A stretch of 64,000 nucleotides of DNA from the NCBI RefSeq assembly GCF_030532965.1, contig NZ_JAUNKC010000009.1, forward strand, positions 32,330-96,329, in the 5' to 3' direction. Shown here piece after piece: positions 29,135 to 38,336 of this stretch (positions within the stretch are counted from its first letter, which is position 1; each line of letters opens with the position of its first letter). This stretch comes from Corynebacterium sp. GTDB lineage: Bacteria; Actinomycetota; Actinomycetes; Mycobacteriales; Mycobacteriaceae. The translations under genes and the position numbers were made by a program. Below the pieces are notes generated by a model that was given only the letters and a program-made list of their open reading frames with translations, was not told where the DNA came from and did not search any database.

Positions 29135-29158
29135 AATTTAGACAAGGCGGTCTAAATT
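29135..29158. promoter_or_regulatory. Candidate McbR operator upstream of the TsuA-TusA gene
   Basis: AATTTAGAC-AAGGCG-GTCTAAATT is a perfect 9-bp inverted repeat with 6-nt spacer and contains TAGAC-N6-GTCTA at 29139-29154. This is the published C. glutamicum McbR (sulfur metabolism repressor) consensus. It lies 82 bp upstream of the sulfur-transporter start, so repression of sulfur uptake is the likely role. Confidence 0.8.
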
Positions 29159-29270
29159 TACCTCATAGGCAGGAGAAATTACCCTGCAATGAAACTGAAT
29201 ATAATTTATTCACCGCAATATTTTCCGCTCCTGCGCCTCACTTAAAAGCAGCTACCCCCACCAGCAGTAC

Positions 29271-30062
29271 CTATCCCCCGAACCCGAATGGCAACGTAGC
29301 AAACACGGCCAAACTCGCCAGAATCTCAAGGCGACCGATTTGGCGCGGGGCGAACCGTTGCCCGCGTCGTGAAGCAATAACGGGAAGGGCATACGCACGC
29401 GCAACCAAAAATACCCACACCACCACGTGCGGCCAGGTCGCGTACCCCAAAAACGCCAACACCGCAATAAGCACCGCGGCGGCCACGTGGGCTGCCACCG
29501 AGCCAATAAACCACGCCCGCGAACCACTCTCCCGAATAAGCGTCTTCACAAGCGGAACCGTTGTAGCGAAATAGGTAGACAGCAACCCCGTAAACAGCCA
29601 CGCCTTCAGCGACACACCACCTGGTGCAAACCACGGCACCGACGTGGGCAGGTTATCGGCAACGGGCAAAATGAGAGCAGCGGCAGCAATTGCCACCAGC
29701 CGTGATGTAAGTTCCCGCTCCCGTTTCCGCCACGCGCGGTGGAAGGAGGTAACGATCAAGGGAACGTACAACACACCCCACCACAACAGGTGTGGGGCAC
29801 CAATAATGAGGATTAGGACAAAAACCCCAGTGAGCGCAGCATAAGTGAAAAGCGCTGGACGATACCTCGGCTTGAAGCGGAACTTCAGCCACTTTTCCGC
29901 GACCGCGAAAAAGAAGAACCCAAACGTCCACGCCCCCACGAGGGCAAGGTGGAGCCACCTTAAATCCGCAATGATCAGACCGAAGATAAGTGGCGCGAAC
30001 CCCATCGCCCACGATCCGTGCTGGTCAGTGACCCACCCGTTTTTGATTGCATTTCTCGCCAT
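29271..30062 (-). CDS. YwiC-like membrane protein
   Basis: The 263-residue integral membrane protein has about eight hydrophobic segments. The N-terminus NGWVTDQHGSWAMGFAPLIFG and the basic loop FHRAWRKRERELTSRLVAIAAAALILPVAD followed by AYALPVIASRRGQRFAPRQIGRLE are the pattern of the YwiC-like family. The biochemical function is unknown. A 14-bp palindrome lies over its translation-start region. Confidence 0.85.
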   Translation of the reverse strand: MARNAIKNGWVTDQHGSWAMGFAPLIFGLIIADLRWLHLALVGAWTFGFFFFAVAEKWLKFRFKPRYRPALFTYAALTGVFVLILIIGAPHLLWWGVLYVPLIVTSFHRAWRKRERELTSRLVAIAAAALILPVADNLPTSVPWFAPGGVSLKAWLFTGLLSTYFATTVPLVKTLIRESGSRAWFIGSVAAHVAAAVLIAVLAFLGYATWPHVVVWVFLVARAYALPVIASRRGQRFAPRQIGRLEILASLAVFATLPFGFGG

Positions 30063-30067
30063 AAACT

Positions 30068-30081
30068 CTCACTATAGTGAG
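30068..30081. promoter_or_regulatory. Perfect palindrome at the start of the YwiC-like gene
   Basis: CTCACTATAGTGAG is a perfect 14-bp palindrome beginning 6 bp upstream of the ATG. It is close enough to the start to control transcription or translation. The binding protein is not recognised. Confidence 0.45.
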
Positions 30082-30145
30082 CATTACCTAATAAGGATGT
30101 GGACATTGGGCGCTTTCACGCAGTGAGAAATCCCACTGAAAAATG

Positions 30146-30919
30146 TTAGGGAAGGGTGATTCCCTGCGCCCACCACACGGGAATTGCAGCCCGCACAGAT
30201 TCCCACGTCCCGGTGTACGGGTCGAGGAACTCTGCGTCTTCAGGAATATCCGCAACCTTTTTCAGCTTCCCGATCTGTTCAGCATCTAACCCCCTCAATT
30301 CGTTGCGCGCAAGATGATAGCGCATCGCGATTTTCCCTTCGCGGCTTATCCGCGAAAAACTAAGGGGCACGCCCGCTTGCTTCCTCGTCAGCGATGTCAG
30401 ACGGCAGGGGTCGCGCTGCAGTTCAAGCCACTGATCGAAGTGGAGAATATCCTTGGTTACAGGGTGGTAGCGGGGCGTTACGGCCACATCCTCGTAGGTT
30501 ATTTCATGCCGCCACACTTGCCCACGGCTGGGTCCGCGGAGAATAAGGATGCTAAATTCGACACACCCTTCCTCATTAATGAAAACACTGCCCCGCCCGG
30601 CAGGTGCCGCATAGTTTTCGTCGAGATACTTCGTGAGTGTGTCGTAGTATTCCTCAACTTCATCGTCGCTGAAGGCATCGAAATCCACGTCACTGGCGAA
30701 GCTGGGTACAACCCACGTGGGCTGGTGCGCGACTGTGTAGGGAAAATCGGCACCCCAATCAATGTTTCTTTCCTTACCTGATTGAGCTTTGAGGAAGCAG
30801 GAAACGATTTCACTGTCAGCATTATCGGGATCCAGCAGGTAGTCCCGGTACGCGGGCGGTAATTCACAGCCGAGAAGCGTTTCCGCGTGCGCAATTTTTT
30901 CCGCCATTGCTGTGTTCAT
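30146..30919 (-). CDS. SMI1/KNR4 (SUKH) family protein, paralogue 1
   Basis: The protein has about 257 residues from ATG 30919, which has AAGGAG at 7 nt. The core EKIAHAETLLGCELPPAYRDYLLDPDNAD is the SMI1/KNR4 N-terminal signature, followed by the acidic middle and LILRGPSRGQVWRHEITY...RYHPVTKDILHFDQWLELQ. The C-terminal extension (LDAEQIGKLKKVADIPEDAEFLDPYTGTW) recurs in the 43812 and 52017 genes. SUKH proteins are commonly immunity proteins against secreted toxins. No toxin is adjacent here. Confidence 0.9.
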   Translation of the reverse strand: MNTAMAEKIAHAETLLGCELPPAYRDYLLDPDNADSEIVSCFLKAQSGKERNIDWGADFPYTVAHQPTWVVPSFASDVDFDAFSDDEVEEYYDTLTKYLDENYAAPAGRGSVFINEEGCVEFSILILRGPSRGQVWRHEITYEDVAVTPRYHPVTKDILHFDQWLELQRDPCRLTSLTRKQAGVPLSFSRISREGKIAMRYHLARNELRGLDAEQIGKLKKVADIPEDAEFLDPYTGTWESVRAAIPVWWAQGITLP

Positions 30920-31169
30920 CATGAATCTCCTTGTCAGATCGCCGCCATCATGCAATGTGCCATTACTTTACGCTTTTCGTTCGTATGCGACTTAAGGTTT
31001 TACTTTTTGCTTTTCGACGCCGCCACCGCCCGCTCCCCACGTCGACTGGAGGTGCGGCCTCCCGCATGTGGACATCGTTGGGGTGGGAGTGGGGGATTCG
31101 CGCACGTGTGGTGATGTGCTGGTTTATGCTTCGATGGAGATTGTTCAGGGCGTAGTAAAGGAAGGTGCC

Positions 31170-31616
31170 GTGTCGAAATCTCTTTCTGGTGGTGGCAGCC
31201 AGCTTCAGTGGGGTGTGGCCGACTTTGCAGACATGAATTGGCACGATTGTCTCATTCATGGGATGAGTATTGGCAACGATTCTTTGAATCTCACGTTCGA
31301 TATTGATTACCTACTTCAGTGGCCAACCGAGAACGAGCGGGGACAGTTTCTTGTGGTGCGCTGCGATTTGGTGTTTTTTGATACCCGTGATCTCGTAATC
31401 GAATGCGCGAGCATGTATCCCTCGCTGGAGATTGGGACGATTCGAATGGAAACCCCAGAATCTGAGGAGGAAATCACGGACAATGAGCCTGAACGCAAGA
31501 AGTTTTTCCTCGAATGCCAAGAGGGCATGGTGAGCTTCACCGCCACCGGTTTTAAGCAAACTGCCACTGGGAAGCCGACGTGGTGCGCTACTGCTTATTC
31601 GTTGCGGAAAACGTAA
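31170..31616 (+). CDS. Small WHD-motif protein, copy 1
   Basis: The protein has about 148 residues from GTG 31170 (GGAAGG just upstream); an in-frame ATG at 31134 is an alternative. It carries NWHDCLIHGMSIG....LTFDIDYLLQW, shared with the next gene (GWHDSVIYGINF....FDIDYCFGH). Predicted mixed alpha/beta, no signal or membrane segment. Family unknown; the size and the neighbouring SUKH gene make an immunity-type protein possible. 49 bp separate it from copy 2. Confidence 0.65.
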   Translation: MSKSLSGGGSQLQWGVADFADMNWHDCLIHGMSIGNDSLNLTFDIDYLLQWPTENERGQFLVVRCDLVFFDTRDLVIECASMYPSLEIGTIRMETPESEEEITDNEPERKKFFLECQEGMVSFTATGFKQTATGKPTWCATAYSLRKT

Positions 31617-31664
31617 CGTGCACCAACGCGACTTAAGAAAGGTTCTTTTATAAGGGAGCACGAG

Positions 31665-32084
31665 ATGATAGAAGACTATATTGAACAGCCTAAACAGGTG
31701 TGGACCACCGAAGATTATGAGAACATGGGGTGGCACGATTCGGTTATTTATGGGATAAACTTCCACCCGGAACATGACCATATCAAATTCGATATAGATT
31801 ATTGTTTCGGCCACGTGCCCATTAACGATGTTTCTTTTAAGCAATGCACCGCGGCTTGCGACCTCGTTTTTCACAATCCTTCCGAGCTTTCGCTTAATCT
31901 CCAACAAACGCCGTTCCCACTTGAAATTGAGGATCTTTATCTTTCCTACAACGGCACATACCCATCAGGTTCAGATCGCTGGGCGGTGCGAATTGTGACA
32001 ATGTGGGGCGAAATTTCGTTCAAAGCCACAGGTTTTACCCAAACGCTTACGAGCAAACTAGTCGTAGGGTGCCGCGACTACTAA
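31665..32084 (+). CDS. Small WHD-motif protein, copy 2
   Basis: The 139-residue protein has AGGGAG 6 nt before ATG 31665. It is a diverged tandem paralogue of the previous gene, sharing the GWHDSVIYG and FDIDY segments and the ISFKATGFTQT end (copy 1 has VSFTATGFKQT). The function is unknown. The two likely arose by tandem duplication. Confidence 0.7.
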   Translation: MIEDYIEQPKQVWTTEDYENMGWHDSVIYGINFHPEHDHIKFDIDYCFGHVPINDVSFKQCTAACDLVFHNPSELSLNLQQTPFPLEIEDLYLSYNGTYPSGSDRWAVRIVTMWGEISFKATGFTQTLTSKLVVGCRDY

Positions 32085-32128
32085 AGCAGCACCGCAAACT
32101 TCTATATTCATCCACTTGCACCAGCGAG

Positions 32129-32928
32129 TCACTCTGTCTCCCGACAAGCTCCCCGACAGACGGTGTCGAGGGCTTCTGCCAGCACAGACACCCCATGTTC
32201 CAGCCAATGAAGAAGCTGCGTGTCGGAAGCCCCAGCCCCAACATAAAACCACATGCGTGCCTGAATCTGTTCGCACGAATCCATGGACGGTTCCGGCGTA
32301 AGCATCACCCTCACAAGGCTTTGCCCATCATTGGAGGAACCAATCCGCTCACCCAACTGTGCTCTCGGCACATAGTCTTTGTAGTTCATGTGTGCGCACG
32401 ACACCACAAGAAACACACCTTCATCCCGCACCCATTTCGCCTGGTAGCAGGAGGGCGCAACGAACATTTCCACACCAAATTCCTGCGCACGGTGCGCGGT
32501 AATCAGCTCCGTTACATAAGCATCCGCCACCGGCATGTGCGCTGGCGTATCCGGCACAGGTTCCGTGCTGGTCGAAGCATGAAAGTCTTCGTAGATCCCC
32601 TGAATCGCGTGCCGCGTATGAGTGAGAAACCCCACCAGCTGGGCATCACTCAAACCCCCAACAACGCTGATGGTGAGCTCGGCGCACACATTCCCCTGAC
32701 CATCACGTCGCAACCGAAACGGGCCCCACCTTTCCAGTTTCGCCACCCACTCCATAGTCGCATCGGGTGCGGGAATGACAGCCATAACCAGCACCGTTTG
32801 TTTGTCTGCATCGCAGTGCAGCTCCAGTGTGTAGTTCCCACAGTCAACCCATAACTCTTCGGGTCACAGCGGTATCGCAGGGTATCCCACACTCGGCTGA
32901 TCAACTCAGCTGTTATGTTTGTGAACAC
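32129..32928 (-). pseudogene. Decayed TY-Chap/YbjN-like paralogue
   Basis: The longest open frame (32129-32794, GTG start) lacks the N-terminus of its paralogues. Reading upstream in the same frame gives SVGYPAIPL, a TGA at 32864-32866, then PEELWVDCGNYTLELHCDA, which lines up with SYGVSPIPMWPEGLWLEF of the 26752 gene; the stop replaces Trp. The extreme N-terminus (AELISRV) is in a second frame, so a frameshift lies near 32890. The C-terminal half keeps GGLSDAQLVGFLTHTRHAI and YVGAGASDTQLLHWLEHG. It overlaps the end of the upstream paralogue. A shorter protein from GTG 32794 could still be made. Confidence 0.75.
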
Positions 32929-33742
32929 CGTGTTTCACCATTTCTTCTAGCTTCGGCATTGTCTCTGTGCACCAGGATTCAAGCTGTTCATCGCTCGCTC
33001 CAGCACCGCAATAAAAAACGGTGCGAGCGGAAATTTCACCCCAATACTCCTCCACCACTCCAACATGGGTTTTACGGTTGAGTTCATCGATTTTCTCCCC
33101 AACATCCTGCGGCAGATAGGTGCTGCTAAACAGGCCACCTTCATCCCTGAATTCAAGCTGCAATTCTTCACCATTGAAACTCATCGTTCCATAACGACGG
33201 TCCCCTGCCTCAAGCTCCTGGTAGTAGGTAGTTTTAGTCACTCGTGTTTCCCGCCCATCGTGTGCCAACAATGCATAAAGGCGCTCCGGGGTTACCGCTG
33301 GCAGTGTCACAGCCACCTCGCGTTTCAGCGGTTGCGGCGCGGTTTGATGCATCCCACACTGGGGTGCCAGATCGTGGAACAGCACGCACAGTTCGTTGTG
33401 CACAAACACTAACCAGCCTGCCAACTGCTCGGTACTCAGCCCCATGCGAACATTGGTCATCAATAAGACTTTTAACCGTTTCGCCCCAGAATCGTCGCGG
33501 AAAACTCGCCACCGCCAAATGCGCTGCCTCAATACTTCCGCCACTTTCCCACCATCACGCACCCGCCCTGGCCATTCGGCACGAAACTCAAGTAACCCCG
33601 CGTCTTCATGCAGCACCACGTCAAGGCTGAGCTGGGCAAACGTGAGGTGCACCCCACGAGGCCACGTCTCGTACGTTTCACAGCCCAGCATTAAGGCGGC
33701 GTCGAAAAGCTTCTCGACGCTCACCTCACCCACCTTCGCCAT
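32906..33742 (-). CDS. TY-Chap/YbjN-like protein, paralogue 3
   Basis: The protein has about 278 residues from ATG 33742, chosen for the GGGGAG 6 nt upstream; ATG 33763 is an alternative. It has two matching modules: N-terminal KLFDAALMLGCETY..WPRGVHLTF...SLDVVLHEDAGLLEFRAEWP with GLSTEQLAGWLVFVHNELCVLFHDL, and C-terminal YCGAGASDEQLESWCTETMPKLEEM. Each ends in the STEQL/SDEQL helix that marks the YbjN-like group. A 13-bp motif copy is at 33698-33710, and the end overlaps the decayed paralogue. The function is unknown. Confidence 0.65.
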   Translation of the reverse strand: MAKVGEVSVEKLFDAALMLGCETYETWPRGVHLTFAQLSLDVVLHEDAGLLEFRAEWPGRVRDGGKVAEVLRQRIWRWRVFRDDSGAKRLKVLLMTNVRMGLSTEQLAGWLVFVHNELCVLFHDLAPQCGMHQTAPQPLKREVAVTLPAVTPERLYALLAHDGRETRVTKTTYYQELEAGDRRYGTMSFNGEELQLEFRDEGGLFSSTYLPQDVGEKIDELNRKTHVGVVEEYWGEISARTVFYCGAGASDEQLESWCTETMPKLEEMVKHGVHKHNS

Positions 33743-33833
33743 CACCGTCTCCCCGCCTTCCATGATGCCTAGCTCTCCTTCACTTTTGTTTCAAAAAGTC
33801 CTTTCCACATCTTTCACACCAAGCGTTAGTGGA

Positions 33834-33887
33834 AAATCCTGCCTCTGGCCTCACATTAACTTTTTCTTAGGAGGCGAGGCAGGATTT
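33834..33887 (-). terminator. Hairpin after the first giant protein gene
   Basis: AAATCCTGCCTC (33834-33845) pairs with 33876-33887 over 12 bp around a 30-nt loop, starting 8 bp past the 33895 stop. The minus strand ends GGCAGGATTTTCC. The T-run is short and the loop long. Confidence 0.5.
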
Positions 33888-33894
33888 CTCTCAA

Positions 33895-36800
33895 TCACAC
33901 GCCAAGCAGAACGCAAAGTTCGTTCGCCTTAGTCTTGGCCGCTACCTTCTTCTTCATTTCTGCAATCTGGTTCAACGGCTCCCACTCCGTGGCGGGGATC
34001 TTGCCACGCTTTGTTGCCTCGGCCAGAACCGGCGCGTGATAGATTGCACAATCAAGAACCCTGTTCAACCACTTCGGCACGGATTCGCCCGCATCGATAC
34101 GATCAACGGCCACCGCAATGGATTCAGTCACGCTTGGCCACAGTGCTGGCAAGTGAGATGGGTTTTTCTCAATCACTTTCACAAGCTGAACCGGTGACCA
34201 AAAGTCCAGCTGGAGAAGCCGCGGAATCACGGCTTTCATGCTTGCAGCACTAATCGTATTCAGGTTTAGTTGGCGACCGAGTTCTTCGACAGCGCCCTTT
34301 GGCTCTTTCGGCACTGCAAGGAAGGCGCACAGAATGTAGAGGAAACTATCCGGGAACTCCGAAGAAGGATAATATTCCTTATTCCAGCTGCGGGTATCAG
34401 GGGCGCTTTCGAGCTGCCACGTTGAACCATCAAAACAGAGGTGCTCCTCATGCAGAGTTGCGGTTTTTCCATTGCTTAGTTCATGGAATCGCCACGGATG
34501 GATGGAGGAAAAAGGGAACTTTCGGAATGTCTTTCCTGGGTATTCGGGGATACTGACCACAGCGAAAAGACCATCCGAGCGCCAGAACGATGCATCTTCA
34601 TCGTCCTCTATTTCCTCGAAAGTGACAGTCGCCGAGTCTGGCCGCGCCGGACCTTCTCCACGGTTCTCGGGCCATAGCTCTGCGAATTCACCACTAAACT
34701 CGGCCCGAGGTTGGGGCTCTTCAACGCGGGTGTCTGTTGCTGGTGGTGTGGTGTCCTGCAATAGTTTCACTGCGGTGCGTGCGGCTACAGCTAACCTCGA
34801 TGAGCCCTTCTTTGTGCCAAAAGCCCGAATCCCCGGCAACTCCAACACATGTGGATCAGCCACGCCAGCCTCAACTGCTTGCTGCACACTCGGCAACAGC
34901 TCAACAGTCAACTCCGCAATCTCACCGGCACCCTTATGCGGACGCGCCGCCTTCGACGCAGCGACAAGAATGTCGTTCATCAACGGCCACACCAGGGCAA
35001 GCATCCCGTCATGAGCTAGATCACGGAAAACCTCATCCAACCCATGGAAACTCTTAACAGGGTTTTTCCACCCTATGCTGTTGATATCGGCAACGCCTGG
35101 GACTAGCAACCCCCTGCGCCACGCCGCCCGAATCGCCTCATCAAGTCCCACAGCCTTGCCCTTAGCATTCAATCGTGGCGCGGCAATCAGATTCATAGCA
35201 ATACCAGGACTCAACGGTGTCGAACACCGCGCCAACTGTTTAGCGACAGCGGCAAGCGACGCCCCCTGGAAAGTACCGTGCCCTGTGGCACCGAACTCTT
35301 TAAAAAACCCGTCCCCTATGAGCGGGAAAATAAACGGTTCATAGAAAGTGAAATAGTGGACCGAACCATGCCTAACCAGCCGCTCCAACACTTTCGGAAC
35401 AGCAAAACCTGCGTTCGAATCGATCAACCCAGCCTCGGGCCACACCGTGGCAAGAAACTCCTCCTCCCCCAAGTATTCCGCCACAACATCAGCCACAGTA
35501 CCGGGATATTCCTCATCACCAAACCACCGCAACGGCAACGGAAACTCTCTCACCCGCCGGATAAGCTCATGCAGGTCATGCCCACGAACATCCAACCGAC
35601 ACAACGCAAGCAGAAGATCCCTCGAAGAAACCGGGACACCAGCCAAACGATATGTTTCTAACCGCGCAAAGAAATCCTCTGGCGTAATCCGTAAATCCAC
35701 AAAAGAAGGCTGCGATAACAACACCGGAAACGACCCAACGTTGTACCATACCGCGAATCCACGATCCCCAACCGGATCACTACCAACCGTTCGTATATAA
35801 GGAGCATCGTGATCAGTTTGGGAATCGATATAGCGCTGTGCGGACTGAAAGTCCGTTTGTGCTAAGGCCACGAGGATGGCGAAGAACTGTTCAAGCTCAA
35901 TGTCATAGTTCGGCCCACTGTCATATTTATCCGGTGATGTTGCCTGCTGTGCCGCCACTAACGCATCCACATCGACATGCTCCACCTCAAAACGCTCAAC
36001 CTCCCACACCGGTGGCACAGGCACCCACGTGACGGTTGGTGCTTCCATTTCGTTCAACGGTGTGGCGGGTTCTGGCTGCTCACCCGCCTGGTTCAGCAAA
36101 CCAGTGGCCAGCTTCGCAACCTGTTTATTCCGAACCCCCGCAAGCTCCTGCAGCCGTGGCGCAAGCGGTGCCAATAGCTCCTCCGTCAGATCACCACGGG
36201 CCGCTAATCCCTGCAACACCACCACCTGTGCCTTCTGCGTGGACGCATACAACGCGCCCACCGCCACCTCCGTCGTCTGAGCAGCAGCCGCAACAGCAAA
36301 AAACCGCGCCCCCACGGCGTCGATAAGCACAGCATCACCCGAGGAAATCAGCGCCCCCAATGTTTCCGCATGAGCACGAATCTCATCATCAGTAATCGCA
36401 AGGTCAGCACACAAAAGCTCCACACAGCGCTTATGCTCACTCGGACGGGCAGGCGCATTCACCGCCGCCACCGCATAATCAACCTCCTCTTTTCTTGTAA
36501 ACACACCGTTTTCTAAGCCCGCACGAAGCACATACCCCAACGCACCCCACAACGGAACTCCCTGCTCCACAGCCATCTCCACATGCGCACGCATGGAGCG
36601 AAGCAACGTCTCTTTCGGTGGGATCTGCTCAACCTCGCCTTGGAAGTATGCTCCCTCCCTCCCATAGAAGGCATACGCAACAATCCCGGCCCAATCCCGC
36701 AAATACCGGGGATACGCAGGGACTTCAAAATCAAGGCCGTAGTCATCAACGATCAGGAGAAATGACAACATACATAGATCCCACGCCCCCACGGAAGTGT

Positions 36801-37200
36801 CGTCGCCCCAACGATCACGCTTCTCAATGCCAGCCATTACGTCGCGCACATACTTAGGTCCGCGTTGAAGCACACACTGGACAGCCGTTGGCCACTCACG
36901 TACAGCCGCGAAATCCAAAAGCCACACTGCTCGCTTGGCGCTAACCCCACATCGGATCGCGAACAGCGCCAGCATGGTGTGACTAACCTGAACAAGATCG
37001 TAAGTGGTGCCGCTGTAAGAATCATCCACCCATTTTTCCCAGGCGCCTTTTTCTAACCCCTTGACTACGAGCTCTTGCTGTTCGGGGGTCCCTAAGGGCA
37101 GGGTGGGTGCATCAGAAATTTTAGCGTCGTACCAGCCGAGTTCTTTGAAAATCTCAACAGCTTTGCGCAGCTTAGGGGGTGTAACAGGGGGTTTGGTCAT
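33895..37200 (-). CDS. Giant DUF6493-like helical-repeat protein, paralogue 1
   Basis: The 1101-residue soluble protein starts KAVEIFKELGW and is largely helical, with HEAT/ARM-like repeats in residues about 60-360. The middle has LLSQPSFVDLRITPEDFFARLETY....DLLLALCRLDVRG, and the C-terminal part has LSPGIAMNLIAAPRL, AWRRGLLVPG and LELPGIRAFGTKKGSSRLAVAA. This layout matches the DUF6493 family (with its DUF7824-type middle), which in other actinobacteria lies near conflict-type genes. Two paralogues lie at 38337 and 49136. The function is unknown; scaffold or regulator is a guess. Confidence 0.65.
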   Translation of the reverse strand: MTKPPVTPPKLRKAVEIFKELGWYDAKISDAPTLPLGTPEQQELVVKGLEKGAWEKWVDDSYSGTTYDLVQVSHTMLALFAIRCGVSAKRAVWLLDFAAVREWPTAVQCVLQRGPKYVRDVMAGIEKRDRWGDDTSVGAWDLCMLSFLLIVDDYGLDFEVPAYPRYLRDWAGIVAYAFYGREGAYFQGEVEQIPPKETLLRSMRAHVEMAVEQGVPLWGALGYVLRAGLENGVFTRKEEVDYAVAAVNAPARPSEHKRCVELLCADLAITDDEIRAHAETLGALISSGDAVLIDAVGARFFAVAAAAQTTEVAVGALYASTQKAQVVVLQGLAARGDLTEELLAPLAPRLQELAGVRNKQVAKLATGLLNQAGEQPEPATPLNEMEAPTVTWVPVPPVWEVERFEVEHVDVDALVAAQQATSPDKYDSGPNYDIELEQFFAILVALAQTDFQSAQRYIDSQTDHDAPYIRTVGSDPVGDRGFAVWYNVGSFPVLLSQPSFVDLRITPEDFFARLETYRLAGVPVSSRDLLLALCRLDVRGHDLHELIRRVREFPLPLRWFGDEEYPGTVADVVAEYLGEEEFLATVWPEAGLIDSNAGFAVPKVLERLVRHGSVHYFTFYEPFIFPLIGDGFFKEFGATGHGTFQGASLAAVAKQLARCSTPLSPGIAMNLIAAPRLNAKGKAVGLDEAIRAAWRRGLLVPGVADINSIGWKNPVKSFHGLDEVFRDLAHDGMLALVWPLMNDILVAASKAARPHKGAGEIAELTVELLPSVQQAVEAGVADPHVLELPGIRAFGTKKGSSRLAVAARTAVKLLQDTTPPATDTRVEEPQPRAEFSGEFAELWPENRGEGPARPDSATVTFEEIEDDEDASFWRSDGLFAVVSIPEYPGKTFRKFPFSSIHPWRFHELSNGKTATLHEEHLCFDGSTWQLESAPDTRSWNKEYYPSSEFPDSFLYILCAFLAVPKEPKGAVEELGRQLNLNTISAASMKAVIPRLLQLDFWSPVQLVKVIEKNPSHLPALWPSVTESIAVAVDRIDAGESVPKWLNRVLDCAIYHAPVLAEATKRGKIPATEWEPLNQIAEMKKKVAAKTKANELCVLLGV

Positions 37201-37461
37201 AGGATGCTCTCTTTAAACGTTTAGCGGAAAACACGTAAACATACCTTTTGTAGCATGTCGGGCTAACACAAGCCCCCAAAATGACCAAACACTCATTCGC
37301 ATCTTAGAAATCACCGCGTCCGCAGCTAGTACCCAAACAAAATAAGCTCCCCCCAATACGGTCGCTTCACGGGTTGTTTTTTCGTGCCCATTGCCAACAT
37401 CGCAATCGTTTCGCCAGTATATGCCCGTGCTCTTGCCTGTCGACGCCCACAGCACTCCCCA

Positions 37462-38313
37462 TTACCGTTTCTCTGGTTTCCGGTGCAGCCTTAACGCCAG
37501 TTCATACATGAGGACAAGAGTGTGATCACACCAGTGAATCAGCTGCTCATCAGTGGCTCCCGCCCCGCAGTACACCACTGTGTGGATGAAAAGCTCGCGA
37601 TACCCATTAATCTCAATAGCGCCTATGTGCGGTTCTTGGTTCAATTGCACCACGATAACTTGCACTTCAGGAGGGAGGAACTTCTTTTGGTAATAGCCGG
37701 ATTCGTCCCAATACGATAACCGCAACGTCTCACCAGTAAACCTCACGGTTATTAAGCCCAAGCCCTCGGCTTCACGGTGCTGTTGATACGCCTCATCACT
37801 CACCTCAACGGGGAGGGAACCCCGTGAAAGTAGCTCCTCACACCGCCGTGGGGTGACCGCGGGTAAAGTCGCATCGATCGCGCACTCAAGCGGGGTGAAT
37901 GCGGGCGAAAGAATGCCGAAATGGGTGTTGAGGTCATGAAACACCGCGCATACATCGTTGTGGACAAACACCAGCCAGCCTATGAGCTGTTCACCGCTCA
38001 ATCCGAGAGAAACGTCGGTGACAAAGGACAGTTGCACCACGCGCCCACCGGCCTCGGCGCTGATAATACTTCCGCGCCACACACTCCCCGAAAGCGCCGC
38101 GGCAATCTCATCACGATTACGCGCGGGGCTTGGCCAGGTGGTACGAAATTCCAGCACCGTTGCGTTCTCATGGAGCACAAGCTCCAACGTGAATTGCTCA
38201 CACTCAATCCACGCACTCGTTGGGCTCAGCGGATACGCCACACACCCTGGCATTCTACTTCCTGCCTGTGCTAGCCGATCCGCTGTGACTGGCGGGGTGA
38301 GAGCACTAGCCAT
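37462..38313 (-). CDS. TY-Chap/YbjN-like protein, paralogue 4
   Basis: The 283-residue protein starts at ATG 38313, with GGAAGG about 10 nt upstream. It matches the 32906 gene along its length: SAWIECEQFTLELVLHENATVLEFRTTWP, GLSGEQLIGWLVFVHNDVCAVFHDLN, and YCGAGATDEQLIHWCDHTLVLM. It lies 23 bp after the second giant protein gene in the same direction, and 261 bp before the first, so each giant gene is followed by a TY-Chap-like gene. The function is unknown. Confidence 0.68.
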   Translation of the reverse strand: MASALTPPVTADRLAQAGSRMPGCVAYPLSPTSAWIECEQFTLELVLHENATVLEFRTTWPSPARNRDEIAAALSGSVWRGSIISAEAGGRVVQLSFVTDVSLGLSGEQLIGWLVFVHNDVCAVFHDLNTHFGILSPAFTPLECAIDATLPAVTPRRCEELLSRGSLPVEVSDEAYQQHREAEGLGLITVRFTGETLRLSYWDESGYYQKKFLPPEVQVIVVQLNQEPHIGAIEINGYRELFIHTVVYCGAGATDEQLIHWCDHTLVLMYELALRLHRKPEKR

Positions 38314-38336
38314 TTTTTAAAAACCTTCCACAGTTT

